Below, in pieces: positions 11,472-22,640 of a stretch of DNA of 64,000 nt. This DNA is from Prostheceraeus crozeri (Eukaryota > Platyhelminthes > Polycladida > Euryleptidae): contig CAJQUW010008653.1 of assembly GCA_907163375.1 (NCBI GenBank), positions 372,001 to 436,000 of the forward strand, given 5' to 3'. Every line of letters starts with the position of its first letter. The stretch's first letter is position 1. The notes beneath the pieces were generated by a model, which ran no database searches, was not told where the DNA came from, and was given only the letters and a program-made list of their open reading frames with translations. The translations under genes were made by a program, and so were the position numbers.

Positions 11472-12296
11472 CTAGAACATTCGGTTCGTTATACTTTTAT
11501 AATCCTCTTCATTTAGAATCTTCTTTTCTAACAATCTTTTCAATACAGCATGAATTTCATTGAAACTAGAATTATGTCCTTCTTTTATTGCCGATATTAA
11601 AATATTTAATCTATTTAGTAATTCTTGTGGATCATCTGGTAAGAATACAGTTGTTTCTGTTTTCTGTTTTTCAGATAAACCTTTTCCTACTTTAACTCCC
11701 GTTGATAATAACTTTTCTAATTGTTTATAACGTCTAAGAGATTTTACTGCACCAACTCTATCTAACATAGCTTTATATTTTATGAGATCTTCTACAGCAT
11801 AATTATTTAAATCTGCTCCTCTTAAAAGATCAACAAAATTTCTATCTAAATTAAAAGAAGATTTATCTGGTGAAAAAATTAAACCTCGAAAAGGTTGTGG
11901 AAATATTTCTTTTTGTCCGAGATAAAATCTAGGTATTGTTTTTCCATCTATAAATGAAATAGAATGTTCAAATTGCATAGATTTTGGTAATTTCTTATTA
12001 ATGTTTGATTCTAGTAATCCATAGTCATCTAATATAGTTTTGTGCTCTGGATCTGTTATATCAATTTGTTTATCATTATTTGTACTTTCTTTTTCAAGAG
12101 TTTTAAATGGTTTCATAGTTTTCTCAAAATCAGTTTTTACTTGCTCGGTTTGCTGCATTTTTTCAAACATATCAGATTGAATACCAGCTTTTATCATTCT
12201 ATGTTGAAGATGATTTTCTTTCATAATATTTCTTTGTTTTATGAACTCTTCTAATTGTTTAATTCTTTTTTGATTATCAGCTTTAATTTTATCCAT
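11472..12296 (-). CDS. Conserved Maverick helical protein
   Basis: This open minus-strand gene encodes about 274 residues. I chose the ATG at 12296 because it sits in the TTTTAAAAATG context shared by other starts; the frame is open a little further upstream. The N-terminal third is charged and helical. The middle contains PRFYLGQKEIFP, and the last third reads VFLPDDPQELLNRLNILISA, ending in a short helical repeat. Similar DPxELxxRLxxLLAA tails occur in small Maverick proteins, and element C has a counterpart at 27910-28602. Function is unknown; a capsid-internal or scaffolding role is a guess. The stop codon falls inside a palindromic insert (11455-11490). Confidence 0.5.
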   Translation of the reverse strand: MDKIKADNQKRIKQLEEFIKQRNIMKENHLQHRMIKAGIQSDMFEKMQQTEQVKTDFEKTMKPFKTLEKESTNNDKQIDITDPEHKTILDDYGLLESNINKKLPKSMQFEHSISFIDGKTIPRFYLGQKEIFPQPFRGLIFSPDKSSFNLDRNFVDLLRGADLNNYAVEDLIKYKAMLDRVGAVKSLRRYKQLEKLLSTGVKVGKGLSEKQKTETTVFLPDDPQELLNRLNILISAIKEGHNSSFNEIHAVLKRLLEKKILNEEDYKSITNRMF

Positions 12297-12417
12297 TTTT
12301 AAAATATAATATTTGAATTTTGTGGTAACATTGGAATACAACAAAAACATTTTACTGAACAAATTATTTTTTTATTGCTTTGTTGTCTGACATCTTTTCG
12401 TTTAAAGTTTTCTCGTT

Positions 12418-13140
12418 TTAAGTTTTGTTTAATAAAGTTTTGTTTAATAAAGTTTTGTTTAATAAAGTTTTGCTTAAATTTTCGCTTAAAGTTTTTAGCT
12501 CTTCTAAAAAAATTTTATCATTTTCTTCATTAGAAATTTTACCATCACTAGAAATTTTACCAACCTGTTTATTCTTGTCATTAACTTGTGTCTGTAATGG
12601 AAATGATATTTGATCTACTTCATTAGCTATTTGATCAAATTTTTCAATCTCATCTAACGTAATAACATTATCATCACATACTCTTTGAAAGTAGTAATGT
12701 AGTTTATCATAGACTTCTTTAATATGTAAATGCTTAGATTTTAATGATTTTCGTTTCTTAGTTATTAAAGATTTATCTAACATTGTAACAAGTGAAGTTG
12801 CAAAAACACCCGTACCTGTTAAAGCTGTAGCAACTACTGGAATTACTAAAACACCTGAAGATATAACAATTGTTAAAGCACCTAAACTTATTGTTAAGAA
12901 TATGCCAATTCCTTGTGTTACATTCTTAACTTTAGTCCATCTCTTTCTTAATTTTTTATAATGCTCTAATCTTAATAATAATTGAGATTCCTTATCTTTC
13001 ATATAACGTACTCTATCTTTGTGTTTTTCTTTACTCAATTCACTTATTTTTAACTGAGATAACGAAGGATATATTCTTGCGGTTTCATCCATTTCTGAAG
13101 TTCCTTCCACTTTTGTTTCTTCCACTTTTGTTTCTTCCAT
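12418..13140 (-). CDS. Membrane-associated Maverick protein with two hydrophobic segments
   Basis: The open frame encodes about 240 residues from the ATG at 13140, which follows CTTTAAAAA. A charged N-terminal part with repeated EETKVE is followed by two hydrophobic helices (GIFLTISLGALTIVISSGVL and VIPVVATALTGTGVFATSLV), then a basic helical domain with a KFDQIAN-type helix. The design of two adjacent hydrophobic helices flanked by RKRW and KKRK resembles a recurrent animal Maverick protein of unknown function. The C-terminus is a run of LLNKT repeats encoded by an 18-bp AT-rich tandem repeat. A membrane role (envelope interaction, entry or exit) is inference. Confidence 0.5.
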   Translation of the reverse strand: MEETKVEETKVEGTSEMDETARIYPSLSQLKISELSKEKHKDRVRYMKDKESQLLLRLEHYKKLRKRWTKVKNVTQGIGIFLTISLGALTIVISSGVLVIPVVATALTGTGVFATSLVTMLDKSLITKKRKSLKSKHLHIKEVYDKLHYYFQRVCDDNVITLDEIEKFDQIANEVDQISFPLQTQVNDKNKQVGKISSDGKISNEENDKIFLEELKTLSENLSKTLLNKTLLNKTLLNKT

Positions 13141-13647
13141 TTTTAAAGAAATATTTTTAATCACATGATATATTTTAAAAACCTGAAAGATGGATAAAAT
13201 TCATGAATTTGAGATTCTTAACTTTTATGATTTTTTCGGTGTCCTGGAACGGTCATGATTTAAGCAATGAAAAATGTCATAATCACGAATTTGAGATTCT
13301 TAACTTTTATGATTTTCGGTGTCCTGGAACGGTCATGATTTTAAGGGTGAAAATTGTAATTCTCAAATTTGAGATTTTGAAAAATTTGAAAAATTGGGTA
13401 TTTTTAAAAATGCCCAAATTTATGAATTTAGGTCTTCATAACCTGAAAAATGACCAAAATTCATGAATTTAGTCGTTTTTAAAAATGCAATTTTTTTGAA
13501 AAAATGGTACTTTTTGAATGGACTAAATTCATGTATTTAGGTCTTAAAAACCTGAAAAAGGGTTCAAATTCATGAATTTATGTCGTTTTTAAAGATACTA
13601 TTTTTTTGAATTTTATGGTGTCCTGGAACGGTCTTTTGCCCATTACT
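13141..13647. repeat. AT-rich subterminal repeats at right end of element A
   Basis: This stretch has no gene. It holds degenerate direct repeats of about 80-110 bp built from two words, AAATTCATGAATTT and GGTGTCCTGGAACGGTC. The latter occurs near 13238, 13318 and 13617. The copies around 13203 and 13285 are almost identical over about 70 bp. This probably marks the terminal region of element A, but its partner terminus is outside the window. Confidence 0.65.
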
Positions 13648-15364
13648 CTTCTAAACCAACCCTAAATAAATTCTGTAAACTAATTACCCAAAGCTCATTT
13701 TCATTCTTAATTAATTTATGCTTAAACCACATGATGAGATGGTGGCAATTTGAAGTCGACGTGGCCTTGTGGATCCCACCTATCCATACTCATCCTAAAC
13801 TATAACTTGCATAAATCTATAACTTGAAAACTTGAACTTCAAAAAATATAGCTGTCAAAAGAATCTCATGTAGTCTGCCGGTACGACAACTTCCATAATT
13901 TCCAAGACTCGATATGTCAATAAAATTAGTTGAACATGTTCCATAAATTCATTATAAAGCATAATATATCTCAGAGAAATTTCATTCAACTCTCTAGAAA
14001 TTTTAGCCACAGAAATTCTAGTTCATGTGCTCCTTAAGAACGAAAGAATTTTGAATCATTGATGTGTTAACACTATTTCATAGCTATCCATAAAGTATCA
14101 AAATTTCCACCTGCAACGAATTATAATTATCACCAGCAATTAAGATCCCATGCATTGAAAGCTTGTCCGCAGTTCAATAATTCTAATACAATTTCACAGG
14201 AAATTTAAATCAGTGGTATCTGGTGATGACAAGAGCAAGAAACATTGCCTAACAACTTAATTAATGATTGAATTTTGAACTTACGTTGCTCATCCTGGAG
14301 TATACGTTTCACAACGAAAAAAAGTGCGTTTTCGTTTCTACATCATGGTACTGTTCTACTGAATGGAGAAAAGAAGATCAGCTCGAGAAACTCAGGAAGC
14401 ACTCCTTGAAGGTCGGCCGCATGACTGTCCCGGTTACTCCACCGTTGCCCGCACGATTTTGGCAGAAACAAGTGAAGGCTATGCTTCTGGGGGTCAATAA
14501 CTACCCGAGCGTTTTCGAGATTGTCAATAAGAAATCTTCCTTGACTACACGAGACATCGAGGAAGAAACATCCATCCCGAAAACCACCATCAGGCGTATA
14601 CTGAGTGAGAAGCTTGAAATGCACAACGTCATTTCACGTTATAATGGGTCCCCATGCCACTAAATGATCAACAGAAGAGATCCAGAGTTGATTGTAAAAC
14701 TAGTCTTCTTTGTACTTAAACGAATTTTGCTGAAGATCTTTGTAAACTCTATACAGTGGATGAAACATGGATGCGTTTTGAATATCAACAAACTCGACCA
14801 ACTGACAGAGTTTGCAACAACACGCCATTCTGCGCGACCTCAGGTGACGGCCTCCCGTCTCACGCCAAGAAAGACTGGCAATGATTGCTCTTACCGCCAA
14901 CAAGCATTTCAGTGTGAGGGCTATTAACAAAAGGAAAACTATCGATGGTGATACCCGCACGGAATTTGTGCGATCTACCGGAAGCGAATGGAGATGCTTA
15001 CGTTCTCAACCAGTTTTATTGAAGACCCTTCAGTGGCAGCATGACGAGGTTCATGACAAGACTTTCACTGGCTGATGAAGACTGAAGTACCCGATTTTTT
15101 TCCGTCGATGACAAGTTACGATGATTCGCCAATCTCCGTGCTCAACAAATCCCTTTTGGATCGTTGGGTGAACGAGAAACTGAAAAAGGAATTAGGAGTT
15201 ACATGGTTCAATCAGCTGTTGAAGTGGAAAATGAAGTTATTCGTGTTCTGAACAGTGTCGATGAAATCAGATTTCGACGTGAAGTAGACTTATGACTCAC
15301 TGTAGAAATGCCATCAACTGCGGAGGAAGCTACATGACACCGCCAAATTCGTAGTTTGTGCTAA
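13648..15364 (+). repeat. Interspersed repeat unit, inverted copy at 51869-53584
   Basis: The sequence from TCTTCTAAACCAACCC to TTTGTGCTAA matches the reverse complement of 51869-53584 almost base for base. It includes about 330 bp of flank plus most of the mariner-like transposon. The flank shared outside the transposon's own terminal repeat shows that the duplicated unit is larger than the transposon. Both copies therefore derive from one segment or from a composite repeat. Confidence 0.8.
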
Positions 15365-15560
15365 GTTTGATCGTAATGTCTATTTTTCAATAAGCCAATG
15401 GTGATAATTACAATTCGTTGCAGGTGGAAATTTTGATACTTTATGGATAGCTATGAAACAGTGTCAACTTATTTATGATTCAAAATTATTTCATTTTTAA
15501 GGCACACATGTTCCTGTGGTTAAAATTTCTTAAGAATTGAGTGAAATTTCGGTGACATAC
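13975..15560 (+). mobile_element. Mariner-like DNA transposon with long terminal inverted repeats
   Basis: Outer segments about 13975-14127 and 15395-15560 are inverted repeats of each other, well over 100 bp and diverged by roughly a fifth. Both contain ATAGCTATCCATAAAGTATC and CCACCTGCAACGAATT. The transposase remnant lies between them. Arms this long are unusual for classical mariners, which have about 30 bp. No clear TA duplication could be fixed because the outer ends are diverged. Confidence 0.65.
14350..15357 (+). pseudogene. Mariner-type transposase remnant
   Basis: The decayed plus-strand transposase shows a helix-turn-helix signature SLTTRDIEEETSIPKTTIRR followed by an ILSEKLEMH segment, as in mariner DNA-binding domains. 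A first catalytic aspartate region LYTVDETWM follows in another frame at about 14745-14775, then QFYWRPFSGSM-like and ERETEKGIRS-like stretches. At least three frame changes and several stops are needed to follow it, including a stop after SPCH at 14661-14663, so no active protein is possible. The second copy at 51869-53584 shares most of the decay, so much of it predates the duplication. Confidence 0.7.
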
Positions 15561-15564
15561 ATAC

Positions 15565-16560
15565 AAGTTCTCAGTACTTATGAAACAGCGTATTACATGC
15601 ATGCATGCCAGCATAAATCTACGTAAGGGATGAGACCAGTGGAGACAGTCTTTTCCCCTCTATTTGACATTCATTTTATTATAGCTAGTTATTTCAAGTA
15701 GGCCCATTCCAGGCCTACTCCAATTCATGATGTTGAAATCTCAGTGAGGATAACCATTGTCGTAGAATCAGTTTGATAGCTCGAAAGAGTTTCGAAATTC
15801 ATCATGAATACTGTGAGATGTCAAATTGTGGGTATATGCCCTCAGCAGACTACTAATGTAAATAAATAGATAAAAACATGCATAAAGATATACAGTATAT
15901 CAACTTGCAGTCATTAAATGGACGCATCAGCGTCATCACATCGACGCTCTTATGTCAGAAACTCGGTTGCAGATCTCCTAATAGTAATTAGATTGTGGTT
16001 TAGCACACATAATGTATTTCACAAGAACCAAAGATGACTAATAGGAACAAAAGAAATCAAATTTAAGAGAATTTTTGAGTGGACAGAAAAGGGGGACCAA
16101 TTTTGCTGGATTTTGCCATATATTTCCAGCTATGCAGGCTTTCTAAATAGTGCTTTCACAAAAAATCATGCGTTGATTTTTTATAAAACCAATTCTTCAC
16201 TGCAGCACATATTCTTGATTTTACAACGAAAAACAGAAATTTTCTGCAAAAGGTATTAGAGCTATATAAACTATGTTTAAAAGTAGGCATTTTGTTTTGG
16301 CTGGAATACAGATGTAGATTTTATAAATTCAAGGCGTTAAAAAGAGAAAAACGGATATAATACATCCGAAATGCAACTTCATTTTTTTGTTTATGGCTGA
16401 CAGTTACAAAGAAAATGCTCTATAGGCCTATTTGGTCACGGTTGAGGTTATAATAATATGATAATAAGAAGTTCATACTTATGAATGAAAATCAGAAAAA
16501 ATGACAAAGTGAAAAGTTACAGATTCATCGTGAGCGCTGAAAGTTGGAATTATGCATGTC
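15565..16560. other. No gene recognised
   Basis: AT-rich spacer with scattered AGGCCTA words and no open frame, RNA gene or clear repeat that I can support. Confidence 0.6.
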
Positions 16561-18300
16561 AATCATCTTTATTGAGAACGCTTTCATCTCTTTACCGCTC
16601 TACAATATGGAACACATAAACGATCAGATGGCAACTGTTTCGGTACTAGATAATGTAGTGGATGGCTGAAATCACTGACTACATGTATATAATCCCACCG
16701 CCGGAAAGTTGTCTTCTCAAAACGAGATCTCAGGGTGAAAATCGGCAATAGTCACAAGACTTTCTGCAAATCATGCTGTGGCGTCCGTCCTGTGTTCGCA
16801 GTATACTTCTCATTTCACATTCTGAGATCCCACAAAATGCTGGGCTGGCGTATTCAATGCTGCTTCGAATGGCAGCTCAATATACATCGCACACTTGGTC
16901 TCTTTTAGAAAGATGATCGTAATATTCGTAAGACATGAATTCTTCTTCTTGCCTCCGTTGTTATAGCTTTGAAATCGTCAGTCCAACAGCCCTTATATAT
17001 CTCATACACTCCAAGATATTTCTCAACATTGTCAACTGAAATGGAATCTAGGAAACATCTGACTCGATTGTATTCTTAGCAATGAAAATGTGTTTCGATT
17101 TGTCGAAACAAGGAGTAATGTCATTCATATGGCACCATTCAATAATACACCGTATAGCCCGAGGATAAATCGTCATGCATTGACATCATCAAAGCTGTGT
17201 CGTCTGTATATTTAACAATGGATGGAGAATGTAAGCCCTCTGAAGTACCAAGTTCATTTACAAAGAGCATATATAGCAACGGTCCCACTATGGAACCTTG
17301 TGGAACTCCATGTGGTTATTTCTATGAGACGGCCGTAGATATGGTCGATGCAAATTAAGGCTATAATCATAATATAAATCCGACAGACATCAATCCACCA
17401 TAGAGTAGAGCTGGGAATGAACGTTTTTAACAAAAGAGAATGGAAAAATACATCAAATGCCTTTTTCATATCGAGGAACAGTACACTTGTCCCATAGTTA
17501 TCCTTGGAATCCAGGTCAGTTGCGATAGCATCATGTACTTTAATAATGTCCGTAGTGGTTGATGAAATGTCGGAAGCCAAACAGATCATCATTGGTATAA
17601 GAGAGAATCAATGGTTTATCGTCACGGAGAGCAGCCTTCTCAAGAAGCTGTGATAGGGAGAAAAAAAGACAAATTCGCCTCAAATCAGATATTTTGAGAT
17701 GAGCCTTCTTTGGGATCTACTCGAGATATTTTCCACAATTTAGGAACGGTTCGCAGTTCAATTGATGTGTTTATCAAGTATGCGCACGTATGTGCAGCTA
17801 GCTGCGGAGTAACATTTTGGTTGATATCCAAGTAACCATGAGACTTTGAGGGATCTAATCCACAGAGTTTTAGGTAAGTCCATCTTTGTTCGCCAAACGG
17901 ATGCCATTGATCATCACGTAATACATTTCGCTATATAAATCTCTGAAATCATCTTGCTTTGCCTGGGAGCAATACCTTTTGGAATTGATTTCCGATTTCT
18001 TCAACCAGCTCATGAGTTTGAGTCATGTTATGCGAATTCGATTTTAAGTGAAGTCATTTTGTTCAGCATTTACTATGGCGTGCTCCTGTAGTCTGATTGA
18101 TTATGATGGGGTGCAACCATTGTTATTCTAAGAACATTTTTTGCTTTGTTAATTTCTGTAATTTTTGCTTTGATAATAATACTCGTAACTTGACAGTAGG
18201 CGATAATCTTTCAATGATCAGTCGTTGGGCTATGGAGCTCGATTTTGTTTCCAAGTCAATATCTGAAACACTCGTGAGTTGGCTGTTGGATTGAAATCAT
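16560..18300 (-). pseudogene. Decayed jockey/CR1-like LINE reverse transcriptase
   Basis: Minus-strand conceptual translation shows reverse-transcriptase landmarks in the expected order but different frames. LDPSKSHGYLDIN and TVPKLWKISRVDPK come upstream. Next are SVLFLDMKKAFDV (motif A, at about 17455-17480) and FVNELGTSEG. VKYTDDTALMM follows, a YADD-type catalytic motif with the first residues changed. The order fits a jockey or CR1-type non-LTR element. Many stops and frame changes make it an old, dead copy. Ends and poly-A tail are not visible. Confidence 0.7.
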
Positions 18301-18639
18301 CACACTTTACAAATTGTTGCATCCTCAGCTATTTTTGGAATTTTCTGACGCCTTTTAAGTTCAGCAATTTGAATTTTTAATCATCCATCTGAGTTTTAAG
18401 CCTCATATCATGTCAAAAGTCCTGTCGATAAGTGATAGCAAAGATGCTAAATTAAGTCATCAATGTGTAATGACCGTGTCCACTATTGCATGATCACCCC
18501 TGTTATTGAATAGATCACATCCTTTATGTGTTACTGCTTCTGCTTCTCTTCTGTAATTTGCCTTTCCCTAAATCGCCCACGCGCACATGGCACTTAATAA
18601 AGAGCGAGCGCACTGAGTGACAGCTATCACTCCCCGCTA

Positions 18640-21260
18640 TAGACTTGCAGAGACTGGTTTTTGATCGTTATACTCGGGTGCATTACAAATGTCTACTGTC
18701 TCTGCCTGCGGCAGATTGTATACCAACGTATGATATCCGTCTCCAGAGTTCTCGGTCTTTCACTGCGGAGTTCAGCTCTGTGATGTCCAGGCCCGTCCAT
18801 TTGTATACATTGTCACGCCATCTTCTTGTTGGTCGTCCTCTGCTTCTCTTCCCATTCACCCGGCCATCGAAGCAGATTCGGCTTACTCCCAGAGTTGTTC
18901 TTTTGGTGTGGCCATAGAGTTTTAGTACTTTGCTTTTCACTGTAGATGTAATAGGTGTGAGTTTGGTGATTCTTATGAGTTTCAATTCGTGTGTGATCTG
19001 ATAATCTGTGGTTGGTCATGAGTCTCATCATGTAATTTTGGAAGGTTGTTAGTTTCTTGAGAGTTACTGAGGTCCAGTCCATTCTAAGCCGAACAATAAA
19101 ACAGTCATGATGCAGGTGGTAAGAATTTTTTGACTTGAGGTCTTAAGAGATTCGCTTGGGTGTGAGTATTGCTTTGTTTTCATGGAAGGCAGCCCATCCT
19201 ACTCCAATCCTGTATTGAAGTGGAATCATGCTGTCGTTCTTGGAGGAGAGCTAGAGAGCTTGTGTCTAAGATAGGTGAATTCTGAGACTTCTTCGATTGT
19301 TTTTCCGTAGATGGTCAGATGAAGTGTGGAGTTACGTTTATCTGCTGTCTTACACTTCGTTTTGGATACATTGACAAGGAGTCCAACTTCTGCTGCATTT
19401 TTTACTAAGACGTCTAAAAAGCGATGCAGGTCAGAGCGTGAATTACTTACGGCAGCAATATCGTCGGCATAACTTAGATTTGAGAGTAGGCTTCCGCCGA
19501 TTGGGTAGCCGGATTGACATCCACTCTCGGTTTGTTGGATTAATAGGGCTGCAATTACAATGCAAAACAGGATGCCAGACAAAACATCTTGTTTTACACC
19601 TTGGAGGATATCTACATGTCGTGACGTTCCGATGTCTGTTTTGACGAAGGCATTTGAGTTTTCATATGTTGATTTCAGAAGATGTATTTCTTATTTATGT
19701 TGGTTTTGTCGAGTAGGTTAGGGAGTTTCATGTTGTCAAATGCTTTTGCAAAATTTATGCATACCATATGCACTGGACTATTGAATTGGATGGATTTCTC
19801 AGTTAGCTGTTGTAAGGCAAATATTTGCTCGATAGTTCTTCTTCCTGGTTGATAGTCAGCTTGTGCTTTTGATATGGATGCATATAGATCTCTTTTGACT
19901 CGTTCGGCTGTGACTTTCATGAACAACTTGTGTACATGACTTAAAAGGCTTATAGGGTGATAATTACTGCAGTCTAGTCTGCTGCTCTTCTTGTAAATGA
20001 CAACTATGAGAACCTCTTTAAAGGTTTTTTTTGAGAGGATGTCATTGAATAACTATAAAAGGGCATTGACTATTGGTTCGCCGCCAGCTTTTAGGAATTC
20101 AGAATAGATATTGTCAATGCCACGACTTTTCCCGCTCTTCATTTTGCTAATGGCTGAAGTGATTTCGCATCTTAGGATGGGTTTGATGTCATCGCACGAC
20201 GAATCTTGAACATATGTTGGAGTGACTCTGTCTTTATAAAGGTCTTCGTAGAACTTTGCCCAACGTTCGAGAAAATCCTCTTTATTGGTTAGGACATTAC
20301 CATGGTCATCTTTTATGCCCAGCTGATGGATTTTGGTTTCGCTTTAAGCTTCTTCAATGCAGCATGGTAGAGCTCATGAGGCGGCAGATTATTGAGCTTT
20401 AAAATGTTTTCTTCGATTTGTTTTAGTTTGTCTTTTTTGACTAGCTTTTTGGATTCTGCTTTGGCAATTTTATATTGAGTTGTAGATGGTCCGATCTCTT
20501 TTCTAATTCTGTGTTTACTCGCGATTGCTTCTTTTTGCTGTGGTTGACATCCACTCGGGAATGTTAAGACGTCTTATAGGAAGAGTTTCTTTCGCGGTAT
20601 CATTGATTCCTTCACACGCAACATTGAAAATATTTTCAGGTTCGGTTTCTGTTTGTAGACTTGAGAAGCGATTTTTCAAAACTGCTTGGAACTGTTCAGT
20701 AGCATGATGCTGTTTCAGGAAATCAATATCATATTTAGGAATTGATATTTGCTTCTTCGGCTAGCAAAACCTCAATCTAATTTTTGCCCCTAACATCCGA
20801 TGGTCGGACATGTCAGGAGTGTTTAAGGCAGAGCTATCGAGGAGTTGTTGTCGGGGTGAGGACTTGGGTGTGAGGATGAAGTCGATTTGCTTCTTGGTTA
20901 TATTATCAGGTGATGTCCGTGTGCAGAGCTTTTTCTTTTTCAACAATGTATTAGAAAAACCAGACCATTTCTTGCGCAGAACTCAGCTAGTAATTCGCCC
21001 CTTGCATTTCCGATTCCAGGTGCATATTTGCCTATTATGGATTGGAACGCTGTGTGTAGTTGACCCACTTTACAATTGAAGCCGCTCATAGTTATAAGTT
21101 GATCTTTTCGTGGGATGTTGTCAACGATTGATTGAATGTAGTAGTAAAGTGCTGTGATTTCTTCATCAGGGTAAGTAGATGTTGAGAAGTTCAATTGGAT
21201 GAAATGAACTTTCGCGAATTTTCCTTTCAGGTCTAGGAGAGCAAGTGTCTGTCAAAAATT
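18640..21260 (-). pseudogene. Decayed APE-type LINE (endonuclease and reverse transcriptase)
   Basis: This minus-strand non-LTR retrotransposon is read from high to low coordinates. Endonuclease fragments have NARGELLAEFCARNGL (about 21000) and a KKQIDFIL ... DMSDHRMLGAKIRL catalytic end (about 20770-20860). Reverse-transcriptase fragments have YQPGRRTIEQIFALQQ, INFAKAFDN (motif A, about 19740) and LSYADDIAAVS (catalytic YADD, about 19460). The usual C-terminal tail is RVNGKRSRGRPTRRWRDN (about 18830). It resembles the endonuclease/RT elements often annotated in molluscs and arthropods near craniofacial-development-like ORFs. Frame changes and stops are frequent throughout. It is a separate insertion from the LINE at 16560-18300. 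Confidence 0.8.
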
Positions 21261-21513
21261 GGATGTTTTTTTGTTGACAGCGGTAGACACGTTTTGTTGA
21301 ACAAAGCCTACTTACTCCGTTTGACCCGGTCATGTCATTTCCTGAGAAAGTTAGTTAGTTGGCCTTCGTTTTTCGTTGTTTTCGATTTGATTGTTTCGGA
21401 TTTCGGATATACATCAATTTTCACATTTGACGGTGGTGAAGCAGGTTTGAAGCAGGAGTTGAGTGTGAGTGGGAGTTCAGAAACATTTCGTCCTTGGTTA
21501 AAAGTGCAAAGAT

Positions 21514-21535
21514 TTTTTTTTTTTTTTTTTTTTTT
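21514..21535. repeat. Long T tract
   Basis: An uninterrupted run of more than 20 T residues lies just left of the interspersed repeat at 21552-21991. It could be the poly-A tail (minus strand) of a retroposed unit to its right. It lies on the 5' side of the minus-strand LINE, so it is not that LINE's tail. Confidence 0.5.
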
Positions 21536-21551
21536 AAATTTCCTTCATCAC

Positions 21552-21991
21552 ATGTATCACATTAGCCTGGTGTGATCCCCTGGTGGCTTCTGTCACACCA
21601 GTCCGTGGCTGCTGGTGTGCCCGCCTGATCGAACACCGAGGGTCCGGAGGTGACCCCCTCTGATCCGAGATACGATGGTTAGACATAATTCATGTTGGTT
21701 TTGCAAGCCACGCTCCTCCGTGCTGGCTCAGGACAAGTTGGAAGAGAGTCATTGTTCGTGTCACTAGCACTAGAAGATTACCTTACTGGGTTAGCGGGCT
21801 CTTCTACCCAGGGTATGATGGCAGAGCTTATTTAGAGGCGGCTCTAACTCACCTCGTCACTGACTAAATTAGGTAGCTAATATCAATGTGTGTGAAAATC
21901 TAGTAGTGGGGCCGCTTAACTGAAAAATTGTGTACTTTGTGACAAAGGCACCAAATTTCGCAGAAATGTTGATTTATAGGTTAGGATGGAT
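21552..21991 (+). repeat. Unclassified interspersed repeat, inverted copy at 46730-47167
   Basis: The segment from TGTATCACATTAGCC to TTAGGATGGAT matches the reverse complement of 46730-47167 over its whole length, with few differences apart from a small change near the left end. It encodes nothing I recognise. Its GC content is near even and it has no terminal repeats of its own, so it may be part of a larger retroelement. Confidence 0.8.
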
Positions 21992-22039
21992 CATAGTGTT
22001 ACCCTCTCAGGATGTAGGCGTCGCTGTTAAATTACTCGA

Positions 22040-22640
22040 GGTTTTCTGCAGACCAAAAGCGATAAATGTGCTCACTCACAAAATCCGCACATGTTGAAAT
22101 GTGTTTCGTCTGTCATTATCAGCGAAGTGTGGATTGCCCTCTCTGCCAAAAAACTCAACAAAACGTTTCGTATAGTGTAATCTCACTTCAAAGTCACTGA
22201 AAGAGACGCTCTGAACAGTCTGTACTTTATATGGATAGTGAGATAGGCCATCTTACATTTTTCTCCAAAATGTTACAGATATCTGAACGTCGCTTCACAG
22301 ATTTGAGAGGACGTCTGGCAACATCTTCTCTCATTGTCACCACACACGATGCGCTGCCGGATGCTTTTGGCCCGTCTGATCGACCTTTGTCCTTAACATT
22401 TACAAGGTCTCGAAAGCGTGAAACACAACGACGAATTACATCCTACCAGCCGCAAATCTTTTGCATGGCAATTTGATCTATCGTTTATTTAATTTCATTG
22501 TTGTTAATGTTCAGACGAAGCTTTTCTAACATTGTTCAATGGCGATAAGCTCTCTGAGCTGCAACGATCGACCGGTTGTCCACAAAAACGTTTAACAATT
22601 TGAGGGCGCTGTTGGTTTGTCCACTTATTCATTATCATCA
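22040..22640 (-). pseudogene. Second mariner/Tc1-type transposase remnant
   Basis: Minus-strand translation gives an N-terminal MNKWTNQQRPQIVKRF (about 22590-22635), the usual opening of a family of animal mariner-like transposases. Downstream are RNVLLSFLAERAIH, then LIMTDETHFNMCGFCE around the first catalytic aspartate (about 22080-22140). Several stops and frame changes are present, so it is dead. It is unrelated in sequence to the transposon at 13975-15560. Confidence 0.6.

Larger units (their letters stand above)
1..13640. mobile_element. AT-rich Polinton/Maverick-like element A (partial)
   Basis: This is a strongly AT-rich block whose genes form a Polinton-type virion and replication set: double-jelly-roll capsid, core protein, protein-primed PolB, FtsK/HerA-type ATPase and several proteins familiar from cnidarian-type Mavericks. 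The left part lies outside the window, so the terminal repeat, integrase and protease cannot be checked. The right end is not sharp. AT-rich subterminal repeats run to about 13640, where an unrelated repeat unit begins. The element is broken, with roughly half a dozen or slightly more breaks spread over several genes, while other ORFs stay open. It therefore looks fairly recent rather than ancient. Base composition is clearly different from the rest of the window. Confidence 0.8.

Noticed and set aside
1-13640. Integrase or Ulp1-type protease gene in element A
   Set aside because: No DDE or His-Asp-Cys motif set was found in this block on either strand. Either may lie left of the window.
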